Of a stretch of 5,500 nt of DNA, positions 1 to 5,500 are shown piece after piece. A program made the translations under genes and the position numbers. Below the pieces are notes generated by a model that worked only from the letters and a program-made list of their open reading frames with translations, did not search any database and was not told the origin of the DNA. The first letter of the stretch is position 1. Each line of letters begins with the position of its first letter. The DNA is from Candidatus Solincola tengchongensis (lineage in GTDB: Bacteria > Actinomycetota > Geothermincolia > Geothermincolales > RBG-13-55-18). The stretch lies in the NCBI GenBank assembly GCA_015711895.1, contig MU158612.1, positions 627 to 6,126 of the forward strand. Reading direction: 5' to 3'.

Positions 1-8
1 TCCGTGAT

Positions 9-1232
9 GTGGCGGAGGCCCTGGAGGCGCTCTTCGAGCCAGCCCTGGAGGGAATGGCGGGCGGAGAGGGCGATTCCCGCCTCGCTTCCCTTCTTGAAGC
101 ACATGAAAGGCTCCGCCGCGCCGGGATAAACCTGGTGGCCTCGGAGAACCGCCCCTCCCCCGCCGTACTGCGCGCCCTGGGAAGCGACCTCGCCGGCCGC
201 TACCAGGCGGAGGGATACGGCGGTTCCCTCTACGCCCGGCGCATCGTGGAGGAGGCGGAGCGCCTGGCCCGCGAGACCTTCAAGGCCGGGCACGCCCTGG
301 TGTCCCCCGTATCCGGGAACCTTTGCGTCCTTGCCGTCCTCTTCGCCTTCACCTCCCCGGGGGATGCCGTGGGACTCATCCCCTTTACCGCAGGCGGATA
401 CCCCTTCGGCGTGGAGAAATTCCACCGGCGGCGAGTCGCCATACCCGCCGACCCGGAGACCCTGGAGATAGACGTCGGGGCCGCCGTCGAGGCTCTGATC
501 CGGGAAGGGGCGAAGGTGGCCTTCCTGGGCGCCTCTTTCATCCCCTTTCCCCATCCGGTGAGGGACATACGCCGCCGGCTGGAGGAGGAGGGATACCAAT
601 GCCTGCTGGTATACGACGGGTCCCACGTGCTGGGCCTCATCGCCTGCGACGAGTTCCAGGACCCCTTACGCGAAGGGGCGGATATCCTCATAGGCAGCAC
701 CCACAAATCCCTCTTCGGACCTCAGGGCGGGCTCATCCTCACCGACAGGGCGGAGCTGGCGGGACGGCTCAGGCAATTCCTGGAACTCGACCTCCAGGAG
801 GGCATCGGCCTGGTGGACAACCCTCACCTGAACCGCATCGCGGCCCTGGGCCTGGCCCTGGAGGAAATCGGGCAGGACCCAGGCTACGGCCGCCGGGTCA
901 TAGAAAACGCCCGGGCTCTTGCCGGGGCCCTGCACGCCGCGGGCGTCCCGGTGCGCTTCGCGGGTAGGGGCTACACCGCTTCCCATCAGGTCCTCCTGGG
1001 ATTGGGAGAGGAAGAGGCGATGCGCCTGTGCCGCGCCCTGGAAGCCCATGGCATCTTCGTGGACGCCTGGGGAAGGCTGGGCACCGCGGAGATCACCCGC
1101 CAGGGCATGGGAAGGGAGGAGATGGAGCGCATCGCCGGGTGGATAGCCGCCGTCTACCGGGGAGAGGAGCCGCCCGCGCTGGACTCCGAGGGCGGGCGGC
1201 TTGCGGAACGCTTTTCCGGGCCGTACACGTGA
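9..1232 (+). CDS. SHMT-family PLP-dependent enzyme, divergent (5' end may lie outside window)
   Basis: Fold-type I PLP enzyme related to serine hydroxymethyltransferase. Visible motifs: LVASEN (residues 42-47), AEGYGG (67-72), the phosphate-binding SG (102-103), YDGSHVLGL (202-210, with D203 for the pyridine nitrogen and H206), the Schiff-base lysine K233 in STHKSLFGPQGG, and R356 in GRLGTAEITR, equivalent to the substrate-carboxylate arginine. Compared with E. coli GlyA as I recall it, the ring-stacking histidine of AHGGH is replaced (here TAGGY, 127-131), the YPGKRYYGG segment is shortened, and the PND loop that contacts tetrahydrofolate before the C-terminal arginine is absent. It may therefore be an aldolase, transaldolase or other side-chain enzyme rather than a true GlyA. 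Length, 407 residues, is near the family norm. The start is uncertain: 9 is a GTG, the frame stays open to base 3, and ATG 54 has GGAGGG only one base upstream. Family assignment is firm; the reaction is not. Confidence 0.85.
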   Translation: MAEALEALFEPALEGMAGGEGDSRLASLLEAHERLRRAGINLVASENRPSPAVLRALGSDLAGRYQAEGYGGSLYARRIVEEAERLARETFKAGHALVSPVSGNLCVLAVLFAFTSPGDAVGLIPFTAGGYPFGVEKFHRRRVAIPADPETLEIDVGAAVEALIREGAKVAFLGASFIPFPHPVRDIRRRLEEEGYQCLLVYDGSHVLGLIACDEFQDPLREGADILIGSTHKSLFGPQGGLILTDRAELAGRLRQFLELDLQEGIGLVDNPHLNRIAALGLALEEIGQDPGYGRRVIENARALAGALHAAGVPVRFAGRGYTASHQVLLGLGEEEAMRLCRALEAHGIFVDAWGRLGTAEITRQGMGREEMERIAGWIAAVYRGEEPPALDSEGGRLAERFSGPYT

Positions 1233-1563
1233 ACCCCGATACCCGCCGGAGGCCCAGAGACCAGGCGTGCATCCGAGACCCGCGAGCCCGTCCATCCCCC
1301 TGGCAGGTGCGGGCGAAACCGGCTATATAGGGGCCACGAACCTGCGCCTGAAACCTGCGAGCACCCCCATCCACCTGCAGTTCGGACGGACGGTTTGTCG
1401 CCCGGCGATCCTCGACCCCGCCTGAAGCTCTTGCCCTGGAACCGCTGGTCCGAAACGGCCGGCAGGTATCGTGCCGCATGGGGTTACTCGTCTCAGCGAT
1501 TGAGCACGAGTGGGGCAGGGGGCAAACCCAGCACTGCCGTTCACAACACCGATCTGCAGCGGA

Positions 1564-1592
1564 ATCTCGGCTCCTCCTCGCATGTCCGAGAT
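1564..1592. repeat. 7-bp perfect inverted repeat upstream of possible promoter
   Basis: ATCTCGG (1564-1570) is matched exactly by CCGAGAT (1586-1592), with 15 bases between. It lies about 37 bases upstream of the TATAAT at 1629 and has no T-tract, so it does not look like a terminator. Its place just upstream of where a -35 element would sit would suit a regulator site, but a 7-bp repeat can arise by chance. Confidence 0.3.
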
Positions 1593-1603
1593 CGATCCGC
1601 CCA

Positions 1604-1634
1604 TTCGGTCTCCTGTCTGGTTCTGGGATATAAT
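1604..1634 (+). promoter_or_regulatory. Possible sigma-70-type promoter for the CapA gene
   Basis: A perfect TATAAT (1629-1634) stands in otherwise GC-rich non-coding DNA on the strand of the downstream gene. The -35 side is poor: TTCGGT (1604-1609) at a 19-base spacing is the best I can find, and there is no extended -10 TG. If real, transcription would begin near 1641 and leave a leader of about 180 bases before the ATG at 1824. Confidence 0.4.
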
Positions 1635-1815
1635 GGGTTGGCAGCAGTTTCCATGGCGCAACACGGGAGTGAAAGACAAAGGGCTAATGAAGAAAGGGGT
1701 CCGAGGACTTCCACGCTCTCAATCCCAAGCGGGGATGTCGAATCCGGCCCCCAGACCGCAGGTGTACCGCTGATAACGCCGGAACGGTCATGCTGTCGCC
1801 TTCCGGCGCCAATCA

Positions 1816-1822
1816 GGGAGGG
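1816..1822 (+). promoter_or_regulatory. Ribosome binding site deciding the CapA start
   Basis: GGGAGGG lies directly before the ATG at 1824. The spacing is short (about 2-3 bases from the GGAG core), but it is the only purine-rich Shine-Dalgarno near the beginning of the signal sequence. The in-frame ATGs at 1842 and 1848 would be too distant from it (about 20 bases or more). Confidence 0.5.
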
Positions 1823-1823
1823 G

Positions 1824-4166
1824 ATGGCAAGGCCTTCTTTTATGAGCATGGTTTTCTCAAACAAGACGCGGCACAGGCACCGAAGGGCGGTGTTGACCGC
1901 TATTCTCACCTTCTTCATCCTTCTTTTCTTTCCGGGAATCGAAACACCCAGGGCGGAATGGGAAGGAGGGCATTGTGCCGGAGCACTGCCCGGTACCTCT
2001 TCCATCTGGTTTTTCGCCGAGGGCTGCACCCGTCCCGGCTTCGAGGAATGGATTTGCGTCCTGAACCCCACGGACAGGCCGAGCGAGCTCTCCTTCCGCT
2101 TCCTGCTGCCCCAAGGGGAGAGCACCCCTTACATGGCTACCGTTGGGCCGGGAAGCCGTTTCACCCTCTCCGTCAATCATGTCGCCGGCACGGGCCTGGA
2201 CCTCTCCGTGGCCCTGGAATCGGACATACCGGTGGTCGCAGAACGCTCCGTATACTTCCGATACGGGCCAGGGGGATGGGCGGGCGGCCACTGCGAACAC
2301 GGTGCCTCTTCCGCCTCCGACACCTGGTTCTTCGCCGAGGGATGCACCCATCCCGGCTTCGAGACCTGGTTGTGCGTGGCCAACCCCAACCCCGCGGAAA
2401 CCGCCGTTGAGGTGAACTTCATGCTCGGAGCGGGCCAGGGAGAGAATGCCTCAGCCGATTTCCGCATGCCACCGGGAAGCCGGCTTACCCTGCGGGCAGG
2501 GGATTTCGTCCCCCCGTCCGTGGACCTCTCCATGCGGGTGACCTCCTCGCGACCCGTGGTCGCGGAGAGGCCGGTATATTTCGACTACCGGGGAGGATGG
2601 GACGGCGGGCATGTGGCCCTAGGCTCGACATCACCTTCCAATAAATGGTATTTCGCCGAGGGATGCACCCGGGAGGGGTTTGAGGAGTGGATCTGCCTGC
2701 TCAACCCCGGGGAGGAGGCGGCGAAGGTCACCCTTTCTTTCCTCTCCGCCTCCGAGGAACTGAGTCCTCAGGAGGTCACCGTCCCTCCACGGCGCCGACA
2801 AACGGTGTTCGTCAACCACGTGGTGGGCCCCGACAGGGACGTCTCCTGTGAGATAACCTCGACCCTCCCGGTGGTGGCGGAACGGCCTCTCTACTTCGCC
2901 TATGCCGGGCGCATACCGGGCGGCCACGTCACCGCGGGCGCCACCTCACTCGCCCGGGAGCTGTTTTTCGCCGAGGGCTGCACACTGGGCGGCTTCGACG
3001 CCTATTTATGCGTGATGAACCCCAACCCGCAGCCGGCCACGCTCCTGGCGACCTTCATGGAACCCTCCGGCCGCCATATCGAGTGGCGGCTAGCCCTCCG
3101 CCCCAGGAGCCGCCTCACCCTGAGCGCGCGTGAGGCGGTGGGCGCGGACAGGGAGTTCTCAGTGCGCATGGAATCGGACTTCCCGTTAGTAGCGGAACGG
3201 CCTCTCTACTTCGCCTACCGTCCCCTCTCCAGATGCTCCCTCGCCTGTGTCGGTGACGTCAACCTGGACCTGGACCAGTTCGACCTGGGTTACGGCTACG
3301 AATACCCGTGGACCGGCGTCGCCGGCCTGTTGCAGGCGGCGGACCTTGCCTTCGCCAACCTGGAGTGCGCCGTCTCCTACCGGGGGAGCCCGGTACCCGG
3401 AAAGGGCTTCACCTTCCGCGGAAGCCCGGCCTCCATACCCGCCATGCGCGGGGCGGGCATCGACGTCGTCTCCCATGCCAACAACCATGCCCGGGATTTC
3501 GGGGGGGAGGCCCTGGTGGACACCCTCTTCCATCTGGAGGCCAACGGGATAGCTCACTGCGGTTCGGGGGCCGACATCACCCAGGCCCGCCGTCCCGCAT
3601 ATCTCACCGCGAACGGTCTCCGGGTGGCCTTCCTGGCCTATAACGACGTGAACTATTACGGCTGGCCGGCGGGGCCGGGTTATCCCGGAGTGGCGGACGC
3701 CTCCGACGCCGGGCGCATAGCCGCCGAGGTCTCCGCGGCCCGGGAGCGCTCCGATTTGGTGGTGGTCTCCTTCCACTGGGGCGTGGAAAAGGAATACGAC
3801 CCCACTTCCCGCCAACGCTACCTGGCGCACCTGGCCGTGGACCACGGGGCGGACCTCGTCCTGGGCCATCACCCGCATGTCGTGCAGGGAATGGAGATAT
3901 ATAAAGGTAGGCTCATCGCCTACAGCCTGGGCAATTTCGTCTTCAACCCCGGGAGTGTGCAGGGGACCTACAGCGCGCTCCTTTCCGTGACCATGGAGTG
4001 CGGCCGCTTCGACACGGCGACCATCCGTCCCATACGCATCGTCAGCGGAAGGCCGGTGCTCATGAGCGGGCAGGAGGCGGCCTCCTGGCTCGGACAGATC
4101 TCCTCTCTCTGCGCGGGCCTAGGTACCCCGGTCACCATCCGCGGGGATCTCGCCACCATCCCCTGA
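1824..4166 (+). CDS. Secreted four-repeat protein with C-terminal CapA-type metallophosphoesterase-fold domain
   Basis: A 780-residue exported protein. The start at 1824 was chosen because the open frame upstream (from 1395) does not look coding, and this ATG begins a signal sequence: basic residues 14-21, hydrophobic core 22-36, likely cleavage after A44 (TPRA). Residues 48-465 are four tandem repeats (see separate entry). Residues ~470-780 match the CapA/PGA_cap family, known from poly-gamma-glutamate capsule synthesis and related to calcineurin-like phosphoesterases. Motifs: VGDVN (476-480), FANLEC (510-515), SHANNHARDFG (550-560), FHWGVE (650-655), GHHPHVVQ (681-688), SLGNF (701-705). The putative metal ligands all appear intact, so activity is plausible. 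Typical CapA proteins are roughly half this length, so the repeats are an N-terminal addition. No capB or capC neighbour is present, so a capsule role is not supported by context. A cell-surface hydrolase or polymer-handling role is inferred. Confidence 0.88.
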   Translation: MARPSFMSMVFSNKTRHRHRRAVLTAILTFFILLFFPGIETPRAEWEGGHCAGALPGTSSIWFFAEGCTRPGFEEWICVLNPTDRPSELSFRFLLPQGESTPYMATVGPGSRFTLSVNHVAGTGLDLSVALESDIPVVAERSVYFRYGPGGWAGGHCEHGASSASDTWFFAEGCTHPGFETWLCVANPNPAETAVEVNFMLGAGQGENASADFRMPPGSRLTLRAGDFVPPSVDLSMRVTSSRPVVAERPVYFDYRGGWDGGHVALGSTSPSNKWYFAEGCTREGFEEWICLLNPGEEAAKVTLSFLSASEELSPQEVTVPPRRRQTVFVNHVVGPDRDVSCEITSTLPVVAERPLYFAYAGRIPGGHVTAGATSLARELFFAEGCTLGGFDAYLCVMNPNPQPATLLATFMEPSGRHIEWRLALRPRSRLTLSAREAVGADREFSVRMESDFPLVAERPLYFAYRPLSRCSLACVGDVNLDLDQFDLGYGYEYPWTGVAGLLQAADLAFANLECAVSYRGSPVPGKGFTFRGSPASIPAMRGAGIDVVSHANNHARDFGGEALVDTLFHLEANGIAHCGSGADITQARRPAYLTANGLRVAFLAYNDVNYYGWPAGPGYPGVADASDAGRIAAEVSAARERSDLVVVSFHWGVEKEYDPTSRQRYLAHLAVDHGADLVLGHHPHVVQGMEIYKGRLIAYSLGNFVFNPGSVQGTYSALLSVTMECGRFDTATIRPIRIVSGRPVLMSGQEAASWLGQISSLCAGLGTPVTIRGDLATIP
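1965..3218 (+). repeat. Four tandem ~105-residue extracellular repeats within the CapA protein
   Basis: Units run 1965-2282, 2283-2603, 2604-2918 and 2919-3218. Each opens with GGH[CV], reaches the core [WYL]-[FY]-F-A-E-G-C-T-x-x-G-F-[ED] some 14-15 residues later, continues into [WY]-[IL]-C-[VL]-x-N-P, and closes with VAER[SP][VL]YF. The core tryptophan (leucine in unit 4) falls at residues 62, 168, 275 and 380, giving periods of 106, 107 and 105. Every unit has two cysteines exactly ten residues apart (68/78 in unit 1). Alternating hydrophobic stretches suggest a beta-sandwich fold. Similar W-x-F-A-E-G repeats occur in surface proteins of Actinobacteriota and Chloroflexota; their function is not known to me. 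Confidence 0.85.
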
Positions 4167-4226
4167 ACCCTCCTGACCAACAGTCGATCACATATCCCGC
4201 CCTCTTCACGGGTTTGCCCAATCATG

Positions 4227-4260
4227 AAAAAGGTAGTTTCTGGGAATAGCGAAACCACCT
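4227..4260 (-). terminator. Intrinsic terminator for the reverse-strand operon
   Basis: Read on the reverse strand, AGGTGGTTTC (4260-4251) pairs with GAAACTACCT (4240-4231) over ten pairs, one of them G-U, around a 10-base loop. Four more Ts follow directly (4230-4227), which is the classical hairpin plus U-tract. It lies about 270 bases beyond the hydratase stop. On the forward strand the same stem has an A-C mismatch and no T-tract, so it acts best in the reverse direction. Confidence 0.7.
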
Positions 4261-4328
4261 ACGGGAGAGAATCACCATCTATCGCTTTTATGGAGATCTC
4301 ACAATTATCACCTAACTCATCCGGAACT

Positions 4329-4364
4329 GGAGCCCTGCCGCTTTCGACGTCCTCGCAGGGCTCC
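4329..4364. terminator. 10-bp perfect inverted repeat, possible bidirectional terminator
   Basis: GGAGCCCTGC (4329-4338) is matched exactly by GCAGGGCTCC (4355-4364) around a 16-base loop. The stem is GC-rich and should be stable. Neither side has a T-tract. Its place between converging genes suits a hairpin that stops forward transcripts leaving the CapA gene, but it could equally be an RNA-stabilising or protein-binding structure. Confidence 0.45.
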
Positions 4365-4533
4365 GCTCCGCGGGATATGCGTTCTCATGGGGTAAAGAAA
4401 CCCACCCACGGCGAAACAACATCACCTATCGGAAAGGCGCATATTGAACGACGGGGCTTGTCTTCCCGGCGCCTCCAAGGCCCTCGCCGCGGACCAACTG
4501 CCGCAGCCGATGGAAGGTCGCCGACCGGATTCG

Positions 4534-5316
4534 TCAGGGCTCGAACCGGCCGTGTTTTCCCGTCCCCTCAGCGAAGCGGGAGGCACCCTTCAGCGCCTCC
4601 CCGCTGGCCAGGGTCTCCATCCCCAGCCGGAACTCGATCTCCATGCCCTCCCCGAAGGGCCTCCCCATCCCGCGGTAGAGGGCCAGGCGGTCGTTGCGCA
4701 TACATACCTGGGGAAACCCGGCCAGTTGGGCGGCCAGCTTCTCCGCTTCTTCCCTGGCCTTACCCTTGGGTACCACGCGGTTCACCAGGCCCATGGCCAG
4801 CGCCTCCTCCGCCCCCACCGGGCGCCCGGTGAGGATGAGGTCCAGGGCCCGGCTCATGCCTATCAGGCGGGGCAGGCGCTGCGTCCCCCCGTCGATTAGG
4901 GGGACGCCGAAACGCCTCTCGAATATCCCCAGGACGGCGTCCTCTTCCGCCACCCTGAGGTCGCACCATATCGCCAGCTCCAGCCCCCCGGCCACGGCGT
5001 AACCGGAGATGGCGGCGATCACCGGCTTGCCGAGGAGCATCCGTGTGGGCCCGAGAGGGCCGTCCGCGGCCATGTCCTCGTTGAGGCGCGCCGCCTCGTG
5101 AAGGGGCTTCGAGGCCAGGGCTTTGAGGTCGGCCCCGGCGCAGAAGGTGCCCCCCGCGCCCCAGAGCACCGCTACACAGGCATCACCGTCGGCATCGAAG
5201 GCTCGGAAGGCATCTGCCAGTTCCCGGGATGTGTCGTAATCGATGGCGTTCCTGACCTCCGGCCGGTTGATGATCACCGTCCATATCTTGCCATTCTTTT
5301 CCACCTCAACACCCAA
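4534..5316 (-). CDS. Enoyl-CoA hydratase/isomerase (crotonase) family protein
   Basis: A 260-residue crotonase-fold enzyme, the usual length for a monofunctional cytoplasmic member. Visible landmarks: NRPEVRNAI (17-25) near the N-terminus, the first oxyanion-hole loop GTFCAGADLKAL (56-67), the second oxyanion-hole segment GYAVAGGLELA (105-115), and GGTQRLPRLIG (143-153). Aligned to rat mitochondrial hydratase, both catalytic glutamates are kept: E113 in GGLELA and E133 in GIFERRFG. Trans-2-enoyl-CoA hydration is therefore chemically possible; substrate and pathway cannot be told from sequence, and the family also includes isomerases, dehalogenases and hydrolases. The start is TTG at 5316, supported by a strong Shine-Dalgarno and by the N-terminal beta strand beginning at once (VEVEKNGKIWTVIINRP). 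It follows a partial gene by 22 bases, so the two are probably cotranscribed, and a terminator lies at 4227-4260. Confidence 0.93.
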   Translation of the reverse strand: MGVEVEKNGKIWTVIINRPEVRNAIDYDTSRELADAFRAFDADGDACVAVLWGAGGTFCAGADLKALASKPLHEAARLNEDMAADGPLGPTRMLLGKPVIAAISGYAVAGGLELAIWCDLRVAEEDAVLGIFERRFGVPLIDGGTQRLPRLIGMSRALDLILTGRPVGAEEALAMGLVNRVVPKGKAREEAEKLAAQLAGFPQVCMRNDRLALYRGMGRPFGEGMEIEFRLGMETLASGEALKGASRFAEGTGKHGRFEP

Positions 5317-5321
5317 GCCGT

Positions 5322-5328
5322 CCTCCTT
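5322..5328 (-). promoter_or_regulatory. Shine-Dalgarno for the crotonase gene (TTG start)
   Basis: AAGGAGG on the reverse strand, five bases before the TTG at 5316-5314. This near-ideal site fixes the non-ATG start; no in-frame ATG lies between it and the preceding gene's stop at 5339. Confidence 0.8.
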
Positions 5329-5338
5329 TCCTCGTGCA

Positions 5339-5500
5339 TCAACAGAACATCACAGAGGCCACCCCGAAGAGGGCACAGAGGGTCAGGGCCTTGAAGAGCA
5401 GGGAAAGAGCGGTATCCGGCCGGCGCTCGTAATGTCCCCCTATAACCTCGGTCTCCGGATGGAGGTAGAGGTCGTCCGGCGAGACCCAGACGGCCCCCAG
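5339..5500 (-). CDS. C-terminal end of an unidentified membrane protein (partial, runs off right edge)
   Basis: The reverse strand from 5500 reads 53 open codons to a TGA at 5341-5339. The translation looks genuine: a polar stretch (GAVWVSPDDLYLHPETEVIG, then GHYERRPDTA) followed by a hydrophobic segment of about 21 residues (ALSLLFKALTLCALFGVASVM) ending FC. This suggests a protein anchored by a C-terminal transmembrane helix or the last helix of a multi-span protein. I do not recognise the family. The stop sits 22 bases before the crotonase start with that gene's Shine-Dalgarno between them, which indicates a shared operon. The codons are GC-rich at third positions, like the neighbouring genes. 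The N-terminus lies beyond the window. Confidence 0.7.
   Translation of the reverse strand: MGAVWVSPDDLYLHPETEVIGGHYERRPDTALSLLFKALTLCALFGVASVMFC

Larger units (their letters stand above)
1233..1823. other. Intergenic region with no recognisable gene
   Basis: About 590 bases separate the SHMT-like gene from the CapA gene. All longer open frames here translate into low-complexity, Arg/Pro/Ser-rich sequence with no domain or signal, so I regard them as chance. That includes the 143-codon upstream extension of the CapA frame from 1395. I see no strong terminator after the stop at 1232. Elements that can be pointed to are a small hairpin CGGCA/TGCCG (1460-1464 with 1472-1476), a GC-rich hairpin GGCAG/CTGCC (1514-1518 with 1534-1538), a 7-bp inverted repeat at 1564-1592, and a TATAAT box at 1629. 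No tRNA or known riboswitch consensus was recognised. The region could hold a decayed gene or an unrecognised RNA leader. Confidence 0.6.
4167..4533. other. Convergent intergenic region
   Basis: These 367 bases lie between the two converging stop codons. I find no credible gene; a frame reading forward from 4224 runs antisense into the hydratase and looks spurious. Bases 4221-4320 contain 40 G/C of 100, far below the flanking genes. The region holds a reverse-strand intrinsic terminator (4227-4260) and a 10-bp inverted repeat (4329-4364). After the CapA stop there is only a weak 4-bp CCCG/CGGG hairpin (4196-4212) followed by TTT. Confidence 0.7.

Noticed and set aside
230..706. Reverse-strand open frame within the SHMT-like gene
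   Set aside because: It mirrors the GC-rich coding strand, with no domain or start signal.
1436..1456. TGGAACCGCTGG resembling a T-box antiterminator bulge
   Set aside because: No specifier stem or AGGGTGG context, and the downstream gene is not an amino-acid or aminoacyl-tRNA synthetase gene.
1509..1540. GGGCAAACCC-like stretch resembling part of a cyclic-di-GMP-I riboswitch
   Set aside because: The downstream GGGACGCAAAG half and the GAAA tetraloop are missing, so the full fold cannot form.
1687..1773. 28-codon upstream reading frame MKKGVRGL...
   Set aside because: Weak ribosome site and no sign of coding constraint; mentioned only as part of the leader.
1395..1823. In-frame 143-codon extension upstream of the CapA protein
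   Set aside because: Its translation is low-complexity and domain-free, and it would bury an ordinary signal sequence in mid-protein; the ATG at 1824 has its own ribosome site.
4514..4528. GGTCG-C-CGACC palindrome just after the crotonase stop
   Set aside because: A one-base loop cannot form a normal terminator hairpin, and no T-tract follows.
4224..4832. Forward open frame of about 200 codons starting MKKVV
   Set aside because: It runs antisense through the well-supported crotonase gene, and its Pro/Arg/Ser-rich translation is typical of a shadow of GC-rich coding sequence.

Overview
This is a GC-rich bacterial window (roughly two thirds G+C in the genes) carrying two forward genes, then two reverse genes that converge on them. 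The extracellular repeat built around a W-[FY]-F-A-E-G-C-T core, together with frequent ATA (Ile) and AGG (Arg) codons, recalls uncultured or thermophilic Actinobacteriota and related deep-branching Gram-positive lineages. That placement is an inference from style only; no phylogenetic marker is present.

Layout: (1) 9-1232 (+) encodes a fold-type I PLP enzyme of the serine hydroxymethyltransferase (SHMT) family. It keeps the PLP lysine and the substrate-carboxylate arginine, but by my alignment to E. coli GlyA it lacks the cofactor-stacking histidine and the loop that contacts folate. Its frame is open to the left edge. (2) 1233-1823 is about 590 bases without a credible gene; it ends in a possible promoter with a perfect TATAAT and a long leader. 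(3) 1824-4166 (+) encodes a 780-residue secreted protein: signal sequence, four tandem ~105-residue repeats each with a conserved cysteine pair, and a C-terminal CapA-type metallophosphoesterase-fold domain with all the recognisable metal-site motifs. (4) 4167-4533 is a convergent intergenic region with a locally AT-rich core (40% GC over 4221-4320), a clear intrinsic terminator for the reverse strand and a separate 10-bp perfect inverted repeat. (5) 4534-5316 (-) is an enoyl-CoA hydratase/isomerase with both catalytic glutamates, using a TTG start behind a strong Shine-Dalgarno. (6) 5339-5500 (-) is the last 53 codons of a gene running off the right edge; it ends in a membrane segment and lies 22 bases upstream of the hydratase, probably in the same operon.

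The forward genes do not form an obvious pathway with the reverse pair. The CapA protein probably acts at the cell surface, whereas the SHMT-like enzyme and the hydratase are cytoplasmic. I saw no tRNA, rRNA, CRISPR array, insertion sequence or known riboswitch. The parts most worth following up are the folate-loop-less SHMT paralogue and the Cys-paired repeat/CapA fusion.
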